Source: Campylobacter concisus
GTDB lineage: Bacteria; Campylobacterota; Campylobacteria; Campylobacterales; Campylobacteraceae
NCBI RefSeq assembly: GCF_002913225.1
Contig: NZ_PPAW01000013.1
Coordinates: 1-64,000, forward strand
DNA length: 64,000 nucleotides
Direction: 5' to 3'
Shown here: piece by piece, positions 16,174 through 25,528 of the stretch
How positions within the stretch are numbered: position 1 is the stretch's first letter
Layout of the letters: every line of letters starts with the position of its first letter
The notes under the pieces: model-generated
Seen by the model: the letters and a program-made list of their open reading frames with translations, nothing else
The model's database searches: none
What the model was told of the DNA's origin: nothing
Made by a program: the position numbers and the translations under genes

Positions 16174-19100
16174 AATTGATTTCGTCGCTAAAGTCTGCTA
16201 GGCTAAGGCGTTTTAGCTGGCGGTAGCGTCTTTGTGCGTCGGCCTTGTTTTTGGCTAGTAGCTCGTCTGCGTGCTCAGGGTTGGTCTTTTTGAGCGAGTT
16301 GTAGCGAACCTCGTTTAGTAAAAACTCTTCATAAAGCGACCAGTCTGGCTCTTTTGATGTGATTTTGAGTGGATTTTGTCCCTCTTTTAAAAGGCGCGGA
16401 TCGTATAGGTATGTCGGCCAGTATCCGCATTTTGTAGCGAGTTCGCCTTGTCCGCCAGACTGTGACAAGCCGCCTTTGATGCCGTGAGCGATGCACGGAG
16501 AGTAGGCGATGATGAGACTTGGGCCATCATACGCTTCAGCTGCTGCGATCGCTTTTATCACGTTTGCTTGGCTCGCGTTTGAGTTGATCTGCGCTACGAA
16601 AATGTTGCCGTAAGTCATCGCGATGTAGCCAAGGTCCTTTTTCTGAGCTGGCTTGCCGCTAGCTGTAAATTGCGCTATCGAGCCTGCGCGGCTTGATTTT
16701 GAGCTTTGGCCACCAGTGTTTGAATAAACTTCGGTGTCAAGCACTAGCACATTTACGTTCTCACCGCTTGCTAGTACGTGGTCAAGTCCGCCAAAGCCGA
16801 TGTCATACGCCCAGCCGTCGCCGCCGATGATCCATTGCGACTTTTTGACGAGAAATTTCTTAAGCTCTAAAATTTCTTTAACGCCTGGCGCGCTTAAATT
16901 TTGCTCTAAAATAGGCAATAAATTTTTCGTGATCTCTTGTGTTTTAATGCCATCATTTTTGAAATTTATCCAGTCGTTGTAAAGCGCTGAAAGTGCGTTT
17001 GGCACGCTATCTATGTTATTTCTCATTATATCTTCGATGCGGTGGCGCATGGTCTCCATTGCTACGTTCATACCCATGCCAAACTCTGCGTTATCTTCAA
17101 ATAGCGAATTTGCCCACGCAACACCCTTGCCTTCGTCGTTTGTGGTGTACGGAGTAGATGGAGCTGAGCCGCCATATATCGAGCTACAACCAGTCGCGTT
17201 TGCCACGATCATGCGCTCGCCAAAAAGCCTTGTAATAAGCGTGATATACGGAGTTTCGCCACATCCCGGGCAAGCGCCGTGGAATTCAAAAAGCGGCTTA
17301 GCAAAGCCAACGCCTTTAACGCTCTCTTTGTTCATGAGATCGTCTTTGTAAGCGACCTTTTTAAATAGATAATCAGCATTTTCTTGCTCGTTTTTGCCTA
17401 GCTCTTCTTCAAGCGGCACCATGACGAGCGATTTTTCTTTACTTGGGCAGTTTTGCGCGCACAGCTCGCAGCCGGTGCAGTCTAGTGGGCTTACTTGGAT
17501 TTTATATTTTAGTCCCTTGAGCTCTTTGCCTTTTGCCTCTAGGTTGTGCTCTTTTACGCCTTGTGGGGCTGCGCTAAGCTCGTTTTCGTCTATCAAAAAT
17601 GGCCTGATGACAGCGTGCGGGCAGACAAATGCGCACTGGTTGCACTGGATGCAGTTTTGCTCGATCCATTTTGGCACCATGACGCCAACGCCGCGTTTCT
17701 CGTAAGCCGTCGTGCCAGCTTCAAAGTGGCCGTCTTCGTAGCCTATGAAGGCTGAGACTGGTAGGCTGTCGCCTCTGGCCGCATTTATCGGTTTTACGAC
17801 GTTTTCGATGAAGCTGTTGCCGATATATTTTTCATCTTTTTGCTCATCATCTGCTAAATTTGCCCACGCAGGATCGACTGGCACTTTTATGAGCCCATTT
17901 GCGCCAACGTCGATAGCGTTGTAGTTCATCTGCACGATCGCCTCGCCTTTTTTAGCGTAGGCTTTGTGTGCGTACTCTTTCATATATTTTTGTGCATCTT
18001 CAAATGGTATGATGTCTGCAAGCTTGAAAAATGCCGACTGCATTATGGTGTTTGTGCGGTTTTTAAGGCCGATATCGTGTGCTAGCTTTGTTGCGTTTAT
18101 GATGTAGAAATTTATATTTTTGCTAGCTAAAATTTTCTTAACTTTATTTGGCAGTTTGGCTATCGTCTGCTCTGCGTCCCAGATAGAGTTTAATAAAAAT
18201 GTGCCGTTTTCTCTGATGCCATCAATGACGTCGTAAATTTCAAGATATGCTGCGACTGAGCATGCTACAAAGTGCGGGTTTGAGACGAGATAGGTCGAGC
18301 GGATCGGCTTTTTGCCAAAGCGAAGGTGTGAGCGTGTGTAGCCACCTGACTTTTTACTATCGTAGGCAAAATATGCCTGAGCGTAAAGATCAGTCTTATC
18401 GCCGATGATCTTTATAGAGTTTTTGTTTGCACCCACGGTGCCATCAGCGCCAAGGCCGTAAAATAAGCACTCTTTAACGCTCTCATCGCTTAGTGAAATT
18501 TTCTCTCCAGTTGGCAGCGAGGTAAAAGTGACGTCATCAACGATACCCACCGTAAAGCCGTCTTTTGGCTCACTTTGGTTTAAATTTTCAAATACAGCTA
18601 GCATTTGCGCAGGATCGACGTCCTTTGAGCTTAGGCCGTATCTGCCGCCAACTATGATCGGGGCGTCTTTTTGGCCGTAAAATGCAGCTTTTATATCAAG
18701 ATATAGCGGCTCGCCAAGGCTGCCAGGCTCTTTTGTGCGGTCAAGAACGGCTATTTTTTTCACGCTCTTTGGCATCACGTCAAATAGATACTTTGTGCTA
18801 AATGGGCGGTACAAATGCACCTTGATGATGCCCACCTTTTCGCCTTTTGCATTTAGATAGTCCACGACCTCTTCAAGAGTTTGCGTAACTGAGCCCATAG
18901 CTACGATGACACGTGTCGCTTCTGGGTCGCCGTAGTAGTTAAATGGCTTGTAGTCACGGCCAGTGATCTTTGAAATTTCAGCTAGGTAGTTTGCCACGAT
19001 ATCTGGCACTTCGTCATAAAAGCGGTTGCTTAGCTCTCTTGTTTGAAAATATATATCGTCATTCTGCGCTGTGCCACGAGTTTTTGGGCTCTCTGGATTT

Positions 19101-19723
19101 AGCGCATTGTCTCTAAATTTCTGCAACGCTTCGCGGTCAAGAAGTCTGTCAAAGTGTGCGTAGTCCATCACTTCTACTTTTTGAATTTCATGGCTCGTTC
19201 TAAAGCCATCAAAGAAGTGTAAAAAGGGCACTCTGCCCTTGATCGCTGCTAAATGCGCCACGCCAGCGATATCCATCACCTCTTGCACCGAGCCGCTTGC
19301 TAGCATAGCAAAGCCGGTTTGGCGACAGGCATAGATGTCTTGGTGGTCGCCAAATATTGAAAGAGCCTGCGCTGCTAGAGAGCGAGCTGAGACGTGGATG
19401 ACGCCAGGGAGGAGCTGTCCTGCTATTTTATACATATTTGGAATTTTTAAAAGTAGGCCTTGAGAAGCTGTGTAGGTCGTAGTTAGCGCGCCGACTTGTA
19501 GTGAGCCATGCACCGTGCCAGCTGCACCGCCTTCGCTTTGCATCTCGACTACTTTTACTGGCATACCAAATAAATTTTTCTTGCCCTGCGCTGCCCAAAG
19601 GTCAGTGTAGTCAGCCATAGGCGAGCTAGGAGTGATAGGGTAAATTCCAGCTACTTCGGTAAATGCGTATGACGCGTAAGCTGCGGCCTCGTTTCCGTCC
19701 ATAGTTTTCATTATTTTTGACAT
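16172..19723 (-). CDS. nifJ: Pyruvate:ferredoxin (flavodoxin) oxidoreductase, single-chain
   Basis: A 1,183-residue homodimeric-type PFOR that oxidatively decarboxylates pyruvate to acetyl-CoA and passes electrons to flavodoxin or ferredoxin. Domains in order: N-terminal alpha domain (GNEAAAYASYAFTEVAGIYP), transketolase-like domain II, CoA-binding domain, and two 4Fe-4S motifs, CIQCNQCAFVCP (about 690) and CTGCELCAQNCP (about 748). Then comes the TPP domain with HGACPGCGETP (about 818) and NATGCSSIYGG (about 842), whose cysteines bind the proximal cluster. Length is normal. A flavodoxin gene lies 3 kb away and is its probable electron partner. Confidence 0.97.
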   Translation of the reverse strand: MSKIMKTMDGNEAAAYASYAFTEVAGIYPITPSSPMADYTDLWAAQGKKNLFGMPVKVVEMQSEGGAAGTVHGSLQVGALTTTYTASQGLLLKIPNMYKIAGQLLPGVIHVSARSLAAQALSIFGDHQDIYACRQTGFAMLASGSVQEVMDIAGVAHLAAIKGRVPFLHFFDGFRTSHEIQKVEVMDYAHFDRLLDREALQKFRDNALNPESPKTRGTAQNDDIYFQTRELSNRFYDEVPDIVANYLAEISKITGRDYKPFNYYGDPEATRVIVAMGSVTQTLEEVVDYLNAKGEKVGIIKVHLYRPFSTKYLFDVMPKSVKKIAVLDRTKEPGSLGEPLYLDIKAAFYGQKDAPIIVGGRYGLSSKDVDPAQMLAVFENLNQSEPKDGFTVGIVDDVTFTSLPTGEKISLSDESVKECLFYGLGADGTVGANKNSIKIIGDKTDLYAQAYFAYDSKKSGGYTRSHLRFGKKPIRSTYLVSNPHFVACSVAAYLEIYDVIDGIRENGTFLLNSIWDAEQTIAKLPNKVKKILASKNINFYIINATKLAHDIGLKNRTNTIMQSAFFKLADIIPFEDAQKYMKEYAHKAYAKKGEAIVQMNYNAIDVGANGLIKVPVDPAWANLADDEQKDEKYIGNSFIENVVKPINAARGDSLPVSAFIGYEDGHFEAGTTAYEKRGVGVMVPKWIEQNCIQCNQCAFVCPHAVIRPFLIDENELSAAPQGVKEHNLEAKGKELKGLKYKIQVSPLDCTGCELCAQNCPSKEKSLVMVPLEEELGKNEQENADYLFKKVAYKDDLMNKESVKGVGFAKPLFEFHGACPGCGETPYITLITRLFGERMIVANATGCSSIYGGSAPSTPYTTNDEGKGVAWANSLFEDNAEFGMGMNVAMETMRHRIEDIMRNNIDSVPNALSALYNDWINFKNDGIKTQEITKNLLPILEQNLSAPGVKEILELKKFLVKKSQWIIGGDGWAYDIGFGGLDHVLASGENVNVLVLDTEVYSNTGGQSSKSSRAGSIAQFTASGKPAQKKDLGYIAMTYGNIFVAQINSNASQANVIKAIAAAEAYDGPSLIIAYSPCIAHGIKGGLSQSGGQGELATKCGYWPTYLYDPRLLKEGQNPLKITSKEPDWSLYEEFLLNEVRYNSLKKTNPEHADELLAKNKADAQRRYRQLKRLSLADFSDEIN

Positions 19724-19879
19724 ATTTCCGCCTTAAAATTATCTTAAAAATGGCTTTATTATAAGGAAATAATCCAAAATTTGTCATTAATCTCTATCAT
19801 TAAAAAATTAAAATTTATAAATAACTAAGATGTAAGTCAAATTTTAATATTGTAGAGGCAAAGTAAAAAGGATAAAATT

Positions 19880-21046
19880 TTGATAAATATTCATAAAATA
19901 GCCTATCTAAGGGTTATCGCGCTAGCTTTTGCAGCTTTTATATTTAATACAACTGAGTTCGTGCCAGTGCCGCTTTTAAGCGACATGGCGAAGGATTTTG
20001 GCATGAGTACGGCTGATACTGGGCTCATCATCACGATATATGCGTGGAGTGTGACGATACTCTCGCTACCTTTTATGCTTTTAACTGCAAATTTAGAGAG
20101 AAGGTCGCTACTTTTAAAGGTTTTTATCATTTTTGTCGCTTCTCACGCACTTTGCGCGGTCGCTTGGAATTTTACTGTTTTAGTCACAGCTCGCGTGTTA
20201 ATAGCCATCTCACACGCCATATTTTGGTCGATCACCGCCTCGCTTGCCGTTAGGGTGGCACCTATCAATAAAAGCTCGCAAGCTCTGGGACTTTTAGCTC
20301 TTGGCACATCGATGGCGATGATACTTGGCTTGCCGCTTGGCAGGATTTTAGGCGATAGTTTGGGCTGGCGTGTCACATTTGGGCTGATCGGGGTCTTTGC
20401 TGTGGGCGTTGGCGCTTGGCTATATAAAATTTTGCCACTTTTGCCTAGCAAAAACTCAGGCTCGCTAAAAAGCTTGCCGGAGTTAGCTAAAAATGGCTTT
20501 TTGATGGTGATATTTTTGCTAACTGCTATCGTTATCAGCGCGCATTTTAGCACCTATAGCTACATCGAGCCATTTGCTAAAGATATTAGTGGCTTTGATG
20601 GTAAATTTATCACCATATTTTTGCTTTTGTTTGGCGTCGCTGGTATCGTAGCAAGCGGGCTTTTCTCTAAATTTTATAAGCTCATACCAAATGCCTTTAC
20701 GGCTATCTCAATAGCGATCATTTTAGCCTGCTTGATTGCGCTAAATTTGATCGCTACAAACGAGAGCTTGATGCTTGCACTTGCCTTCATCTGGGGACTT
20801 GGCATAGCTGGGATAAATATGAGCTTTCAGATAAAGGTGCTAAGCTTAGCCTCAAATGCCACGGACGCTGCGATGGCGATATACTCAGCCATTTATAATA
20901 TCGGCATAGGAGCAGGTGCTCTCATAGGACATCAGACGATAGTTCGCCTTGGAGAGCAAAATATCGGCAACGTTGGTAGCTTTTTTGCAGTGGCTGGGCT
21001 TGTTATCTTTCTCGTTGTGGCGGTTAAATTTAAAAAGGCTGAGTAA
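19880..21046 (+). CDS. MFS exporter, SotB/YdeA-like sugar efflux
   Basis: A 388-residue major facilitator with about 12 membrane segments. The start (LAFAAFIFNTTEFVPVPLLSDMAKDF) and the TTEF/VRVAP patterns match the DHA1 branch containing SotB (YdeA), which exports sugars such as arabinose or IPTG. The TTG start at 19880 follows an AAAAGGAT site; no better ATG exists. It is divergent from the PFOR gene. The substrate is not determined by sequence. Confidence 0.8.
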   Translation: MINIHKIAYLRVIALAFAAFIFNTTEFVPVPLLSDMAKDFGMSTADTGLIITIYAWSVTILSLPFMLLTANLERRSLLLKVFIIFVASHALCAVAWNFTVLVTARVLIAISHAIFWSITASLAVRVAPINKSSQALGLLALGTSMAMILGLPLGRILGDSLGWRVTFGLIGVFAVGVGAWLYKILPLLPSKNSGSLKSLPELAKNGFLMVIFLLTAIVISAHFSTYSYIEPFAKDISGFDGKFITIFLLLFGVAGIVASGLFSKFYKLIPNAFTAISIAIILACLIALNLIATNESLMLALAFIWGLGIAGINMSFQIKVLSLASNATDAAMAIYSAIYNIGIGAGALIGHQTIVRLGEQNIGNVGSFFAVAGLVIFLVVAVKFKKAE

Positions 21047-21138
21047 AATTAGTCTTTTTAAACAACCAAAAACGTTACAAATTTCTACAAATAAGTGATA
21101 ATAAATATCATAACTAAGAATAATTTTAGCTAAGCTTT

Positions 21139-21157
21139 TTTATAATCGTTATCAGAA
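21139..21157 (+). promoter_or_regulatory. Fur-box-like site over the -10 of the flavodoxin operon
   Basis: A TATAAT box at 21141-21146 is overlapped by AATCGTTATCA (21144-21154), whose complement TGATAACGATT matches the core of a Fur box. The same 11-mer occurs before the TonB receptor gene at 55.7 kb. Overlap with the -10 would allow repression when iron is plentiful. Binding is inferred. Confidence 0.6.
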
Positions 21158-21183
21158 AAACAAATAAAAATTAGGAGCTTGTT

Positions 21184-21495
21184 ATGTCAGTTTTAGTTAT
21201 CGGAGCAGATGAGATCACGCCTATTAAGGCGGTTTTGCATGATTTGGGGGCTGAGAAGATAGAGCACTGGGACGCTAGAAACGAAAACCGCGTAAATCGC
21301 AAGCCGATCCCACAAGACACCGAGTGCGTGGTGATGCTCACTAGCTTTTTAAACCACAACACGATGAAGACCATTAAAACTCAAGCAAAAAAGAGAAATA
21401 TCCCTATCGTTTGTGCTAAAAGAAGCGTTAGTTGCGTATTTTGCGAGTATTGTAAGGTCTTTGGCCTAGATAAGGAATTTGGATGCAAAGAATAA
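21184..21495 (+). CDS. DUF2325 protein, small cysteine-rich
   Basis: A 103-residue protein of the DUF2325 type (start MSVLVIGADEITPIKAVLHDLG, then TSFLNHNTMK and a C-terminal CVFCEYC plus GC cluster). The DUF2325 fold is Rossmann-like; its function is not established. The clustered cysteines suggest metal or Fe-S binding, or redox sensing. It is the first gene of an operon whose third gene is flavodoxin, behind a Fur-like site. As I recall, C. jejuni has a similar fldA neighbourhood (Cj1382c-Cj1384c) that is iron repressed. Confidence 0.7.
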   Translation: MSVLVIGADEITPIKAVLHDLGAEKIEHWDARNENRVNRKPIPQDTECVVMLTSFLNHNTMKTIKTQAKKRNIPIVCAKRSVSCVFCEYCKVFGLDKEFGCKE

Positions 21496-21498
21496 TCG

Positions 21499-22212
21499 AT
21501 GAAGTTCGGGTTTTTATCAGATATTGGCGAAATAACTCCAAGTATTTTTGCAAAGCTTGACAAGCTTTCGCGTGCGAAAATTTTCATCGCACTTTATAAT
21601 GTTGGCGTAGAGAGCGAGCTAAAGATCCCGCTTTCTTACGCTAAATTTCTAAATTTCAAAGATATTTTTGAGGCTAGGATAAATTTCTTGCTGCGTGAGA
21701 AATTTTTAAATTTCAAACCAGTTGATAGCTTTTGCTTGCCTTCAAACATCATCATAAATGCTTATTTGAAAAATGACTTTAAAGTGTTGAAATTTGTAGC
21801 AAAAGAGCCAAAGATGGCCGCTGCAAAGATGATAAAGATACTTTATAAAAGCGGGGAATTTGAGTTTTTCATTGACGCAGCGCAGATGTTTTGCCAGTTT
21901 GTTTATGATAAAATACGCCTCCGCCATCAGGACAAAGAGGTCGTGCTAAATGGCGGCGTCATCTCGGTCAAAAAAGATGGCAAAAATTTGCTCAATGTCA
22001 TGCCAAGCTTTAAAAGGGTGAGCTTTGATGATATGAGAAATTTAAACGACGACATCGATGCAGCCGTTTGCGCGCTTGGTAGTGAGTGCGAGATGGTTTA
22101 TATCGTTTGTCCTAGAAATGAGGAATTTAGGCGGCACGTTGAGGTTAGGCACTGCTTTGCAAGAGGGTGCATAAAGCTCGTGCCTTATACTATTATTAGT
22201 AAAATTTTTTAA
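21499..22212 (+). CDS. Hypothetical protein of the flavodoxin operon
   Basis: A 237-residue soluble protein that I cannot assign to a family. It has a helical N-terminal half (MKFGFLSDIGEITPSIFAKL) and an alpha/beta-looking C-terminal half ending KLVPYTIISKIF, with several scattered cysteines. It starts 3 bases after the DUF2325 gene and ends 11 bases before flavodoxin, so all three should be co-transcribed and iron controlled. A link to flavodoxin maturation or iron-limitation metabolism is inferred from position only. Confidence 0.65.
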   Translation: MKFGFLSDIGEITPSIFAKLDKLSRAKIFIALYNVGVESELKIPLSYAKFLNFKDIFEARINFLLREKFLNFKPVDSFCLPSNIIINAYLKNDFKVLKFVAKEPKMAAAKMIKILYKSGEFEFFIDAAQMFCQFVYDKIRLRHQDKEVVLNGGVISVKKDGKNLLNVMPSFKRVSFDDMRNLNDDIDAAVCALGSECEMVYIVCPRNEEFRRHVEVRHCFARGCIKLVPYTIISKIF

Positions 22213-22223
22213 AAAGGATAAAA

Positions 22224-22715
22224 ATGATAGGTATAGTTTATGGAAGCAGCATGGGAAATACCGAAGATGCAGCAAAACTTATAAGCGAGGGCTTGGGGCT
22301 TGAAAATGAGCTTTTAAACGTCTCTGACGTGGACGCAGCAAAGATAAATAGCTTTGATAAGCTCATCCTTGGCACATCGACCTGGGGTAGCGGCGATCTT
22401 CAAGATGACTGGGACGCATTTGACTTTAAAGCGTTAAATTTAAGTGGCAAAACGGTTGCTGTTTTTGGCATGGGCGATAGCGAGAGCTACTCAGATGAGT
22501 ACTGTAACGGCATGGCAAAGCTTTACGATGAGGTCGTAAAAGCTGGCGCAAAGGTAGTGGGCGAGGTTAGCACTGATGGATATACATTTGATGGCTCTGA
22601 TGCCGTAAGAAATGGTAAATTTGTGGGTCTAGCGCTTGATGCTGATAACCAAAGTGACAAGACTGAGGGTAGAATTTCAGCTTGGATAGAGCAGATAAAA
22701 CCATACTTTGCGTAA
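22224..22715 (+). CDS. fldA: Flavodoxin
   Basis: A 163-residue long-chain flavodoxin, an FMN electron carrier. The FMN phosphate loop is YGSSMGNTEDAA (about 6-17). The aromatic loops TSTWGSGDLQDDW (about 53-65) and GMGDSESYSDEYCNG carry the residues that stack on the flavin. In Campylobacter and Helicobacter flavodoxin accepts electrons from pyruvate oxidoreductase, encoded about 2.5 kb upstream here. It is the last gene of a three-gene operon with a Fur-like site, and ends in a strong hairpin. Confidence 0.95.
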   Translation: MIGIVYGSSMGNTEDAAKLISEGLGLENELLNVSDVDAAKINSFDKLILGTSTWGSGDLQDDWDAFDFKALNLSGKTVAVFGMGDSESYSDEYCNGMAKLYDEVVKAGAKVVGEVSTDGYTFDGSDAVRNGKFVGLALDADNQSDKTEGRISAWIEQIKPYFA

Positions 22716-22716
22716 C

Positions 22717-22745
22717 AAATTTAGCTAGATCTTCTAGCTAAATTT
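22717..22745. terminator. Bidirectional terminator after flavodoxin
   Basis: A perfect 13-bp stem (22717-22729 with 22733-22745) with a 3-base loop lies between the convergent flavodoxin and ABC-transporter genes. It overlaps the last codons of the ABC ATPase gene by two bases. Confidence 0.75.
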
Positions 22746-23481
22746 ATATATCCATAGCCGAGATAAAGCTTTTTATCCTCTCATTTTGGCTGTTAAAAAA
22801 CTCATCTACCAAGCCATCAAACGCGATCACACCTTTATCTAAAAATAAAATTCTATCAGCTATCTTTCTAGCAAAATTCATATTGTGAGTGACGATGATC
22901 ATGGACTTTTTCTCTTTTGCGAGAGATAAGATGACCTTTAAAACTTCAGCCTCTAGCTCTGGATCTAGCGCACTTGTAGGCTCGTCAAGTAGTAAAAAGT
23001 ACGGATTTACAGCTAGTGCTCTAGCGATGGCTACACGTTGTGCTTGTCCGCCTGAGAGCCTGTTTGGAAAGGTGTCTTCTTTGTGGCTAAGACCCACTTT
23101 AGCTAAAAGCTCTTTTGCCTCTTTTATCGCCTCGTTTTTGTCTTTCTTTTGAACGTAGATCGGAGCTTCGGTGACATTTTGAAGCGCTGTTAGGTGCGGG
23201 AAGAGGTTGAAGCTTTGAAAGACCATGCCTGTTTTTTTGCGAATTTCTAAAAGCTCTTTTGAGTTAAGCTTATCTTTAAAATTTACACTCCTATCATCTA
23301 CCTCTAAAGTACCACTTTCTGGGATCTCAAGTAAATTTATACATCTAAGAAGCGTTGATTTGCCACAACCAGATGAGCCAACTATCACGGTCGTTTGCCC
23401 CTCTTTAAAGCTTGTATTTATGTTATCTAGCACCAAATGATCGCCGTAAGATTTGCTTATATTTTTAAAATTTATAGCCAT
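22744..23481 (-). CDS. Polar amino acid ABC transporter, ATP-binding subunit
   Basis: A 245-residue GlnQ/HisP-type ATPase. Walker A GSSGCGKST (about 35-43), Q-loop GMVFQSFNLFPH, signature LSGGQAQRVAIARAL, Walker B YFLLLDEPTSALDP and switch His in IIVTHNMNFA are all present. It powers import of an amino acid with the adjacent permease and the two binding proteins encoded upstream. Its start overlaps the permease stop by one base. Confidence 0.95.
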   Translation of the reverse strand: MAINFKNISKSYGDHLVLDNINTSFKEGQTTVIVGSSGCGKSTLLRCINLLEIPESGTLEVDDRSVNFKDKLNSKELLEIRKKTGMVFQSFNLFPHLTALQNVTEAPIYVQKKDKNEAIKEAKELLAKVGLSHKEDTFPNRLSGGQAQRVAIARALAVNPYFLLLDEPTSALDPELEAEVLKVILSLAKEKKSMIIVTHNMNFARKIADRILFLDKGVIAFDGLVDEFFNSQNERIKSFISAMDI

Positions 23482-24149
23482 TAGACATACCTTGAGACAG
23501 CTTTTTCAAGCCTTGATTGAAGATAGGTTAAAAGTGTGCAAACCACTAGATAGATGAGTGCTGCTAGGATGTAGAGGATGAGTGGCTCAAAGGTCCTTGC
23601 TGCGATCCTTTGAGCGACCATAAACATATCTACCATCGTTATAGAAGCTGCTAGTGAAGTGTCTTTAACAAGGCCTATAAATGTATTTGAAAGCGGAGGG
23701 AGTGAGATCCTCACTGCTTGAGGCGCGATGATACGCTTTAAAATTTGATAGTGCGTCATGCCAAGCGATGTGGCCGCCTCCCACTGACCTTTTGGCACAG
23801 AAAGTATGGCAGCCCTTACAGATTCAGACGCATAAGCGCCCACGTTTAGACTAAATGCGATAGTGGCCGCACTCCAAGTATCAAGCGTGACGCCGAGGCT
23901 AGGAAGTCCGTAAAATACGATGAAAAGCTGCACAAGAAGCGGCGTGCCACGAAATATCCAAACATAGGTGGCAAATATAAATTTTAAAATTTTTATATTT
24001 GAAAGCCTTGCTACTGCTGTGATAATGGCGATGACAAGCCCTAGCGAAAACGAGAGCAAAGTAAGTGGGATCGTCACTTTTAAAAGTGCGATGATCATCG
24101 GTAGCGTCGAGCTTGAAACAAGCTCGATCACTCTATCTAAATTTTCCAT
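23481..24149 (-). CDS. Polar amino acid ABC transporter, permease subunit
   Basis: A 222-residue inner-membrane permease of the HisM/GlnP type with about five membrane segments. It carries the EAA loop that contacts the ATPase (QWEAATSLGMTHYQILKRIIAPQAVRISLPP). A single permease gene suggests a homodimer. It is preceded, unusually, by a membrane-protein gene of unrelated type rather than by the binding-protein genes. Confidence 0.93.
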   Translation of the reverse strand: MENLDRVIELVSSSTLPMIIALLKVTIPLTLLSFSLGLVIAIITAVARLSNIKILKFIFATYVWIFRGTPLLVQLFIVFYGLPSLGVTLDTWSAATIAFSLNVGAYASESVRAAILSVPKGQWEAATSLGMTHYQILKRIIAPQAVRISLPPLSNTFIGLVKDTSLAASITMVDMFMVAQRIAARTFEPLILYILAALIYLVVCTLLTYLQSRLEKAVSRYV

Positions 24150-24160
24150 TTTTGCCTTAA

Positions 24161-25528
24161 CTATTCCTTATTTTTGAAGATATAAAAAAACATACATAAA
24201 ATTATTATGAAAAATATAATTGGTAGATATATGTTGAAAGCTTCTAAATTACTCTCTGAACCAAATAGTGGCAATATGCCTTTTGCTTTTTCTAAAAATT
24301 CAACACTTAATAAATTTAGATAATCATTCCAAACACTTAGAAGTGCGATGAATTGAAATAAAGTTATAAATAAGAGTATTTTATTTTGTCTTTGCTCCAT
24401 TTTGGAGCTTTTCTTGGTATAAATTCTTGCTAAATAATCTTTAAAATAGACAACATATTCGTTTGAAGTTTTGATCATATTTTCTATATTCCATTTTTCT
24501 TCTATTGCGTGGTAAATTTTACTATCGGCTTCAATAGAAAGTTTAAATTTTTGATTAAAAATATTTAGATTTTCGATTTTATTTATTATTGCATCGATTT
24601 TATCGCTGTATTCTGATATTTTTGATATAGAGTTATCTTTTAAAATATTGTCATTGTAAAACTCGAGTATTAAATTTATCTGTTTAGATAAATAAAACCA
24701 AAGGTATTGCATTTGAAATTGTATTGGTATGTATCTGTATTTATCTTTTTGATTTTGTAATATTATCGTATGAAAGCGACCATTGAAAAAGTATAAATTA
24801 TCGTGTTTTGAATTTACTGATTTTATTTTTATAGGAGAACTATAGTTTTGATTTCTTTCAGCTAATGAATTTAAATTTAATAAATAATTTGAGTATTTTT
24901 CGAACTCTTTATCATTTAGGTTTTCTAAGATAGCTACATTTGTTATATTTCCGCTATTATTTAGTATTTTAAGGCTATCTGCACTATCTTTTAAGTTAAA
25001 ATTTACAGCTATAAATTTTTTTGCCTCTTTGATCAAGTTGTTTTGTAAATTTAAGATAATAGACGGCAGATATGAGCTATTGGTTTCTTTAACAAAGATA
25101 TTGCGAATACAATTATAAAAATCTAATTTGTCTTGTTCGTGTCTAGCGACATTTTCTATATTATTTAGGGGCAAAACAAAGTCAAGCTCATACACTATAC
25201 AAAATTGAAATAGCCTATAGTCAAACATTAAGTATGCTTGCAAGTCATTGTCATCTATAAAATCAGATATATTAAATTTGTCGTTGATATTAAAATGATC
25301 ACTTTTCAGTTCTGCTTGTAAATCTTTAGAATTTATAAGTTGGTTATCTAAAATTATAAATGAACTATATAGATTAAAAAGTTCATCCATAGTTTGTTTC
25401 CAGCAAGGTGCTTTAATGTTTTCAAATTTTTTAAAATTTTCAATATTTATTTTTGTATCAAAAAGCTTTATTAATGTTTGTGTGCTGATTTCTATTGGTT
25501 GAATAATTGTGGTTTTAGTATGTATCAC
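24161..25528 (-). CDS. Membrane-anchored protein of unknown function inside the ABC operon
   Basis: A 455-residue protein: a large, charged, helical cytosolic part of about 380 residues, then two hydrophobic C-terminal segments (LLFITLFQFIALLSVW and IYLPIIFFIIILCMFFYIF). The layout (cytosolic domain plus two terminal membrane helices) recalls CorA-like or DUF155/RMND1-like proteins, but I see no GMN motif and make no family claim. Its start overlaps the SET-domain gene by four bases (ATGA), so the two form a translationally coupled pair. Base composition is more AT-rich than the flanking transporter genes, which suggests insertion. Confidence 0.65.
   Translation of the reverse strand: MIHTKTTIIQPIEISTQTLIKLFDTKINIENFKKFENIKAPCWKQTMDELFNLYSSFIILDNQLINSKDLQAELKSDHFNINDKFNISDFIDDNDLQAYLMFDYRLFQFCIVYELDFVLPLNNIENVARHEQDKLDFYNCIRNIFVKETNSSYLPSIILNLQNNLIKEAKKFIAVNFNLKDSADSLKILNNSGNITNVAILENLNDKEFEKYSNYLLNLNSLAERNQNYSSPIKIKSVNSKHDNLYFFNGRFHTIILQNQKDKYRYIPIQFQMQYLWFYLSKQINLILEFYNDNILKDNSISKISEYSDKIDAIINKIENLNIFNQKFKLSIEADSKIYHAIEEKWNIENMIKTSNEYVVYFKDYLARIYTKKSSKMEQRQNKILLFITLFQFIALLSVWNDYLNLLSVEFLEKAKGILPLFGSESNLEAFNIYLPIIFFIIILCMFFYIFKNKE

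Noticed and set aside
16734-17755. Plus-strand open frames opposite the PFOR gene
   Set aside because: They overlay the Fe-S and TPP motifs of PFOR on the other strand and have low-complexity Ser/Pro-rich composition.
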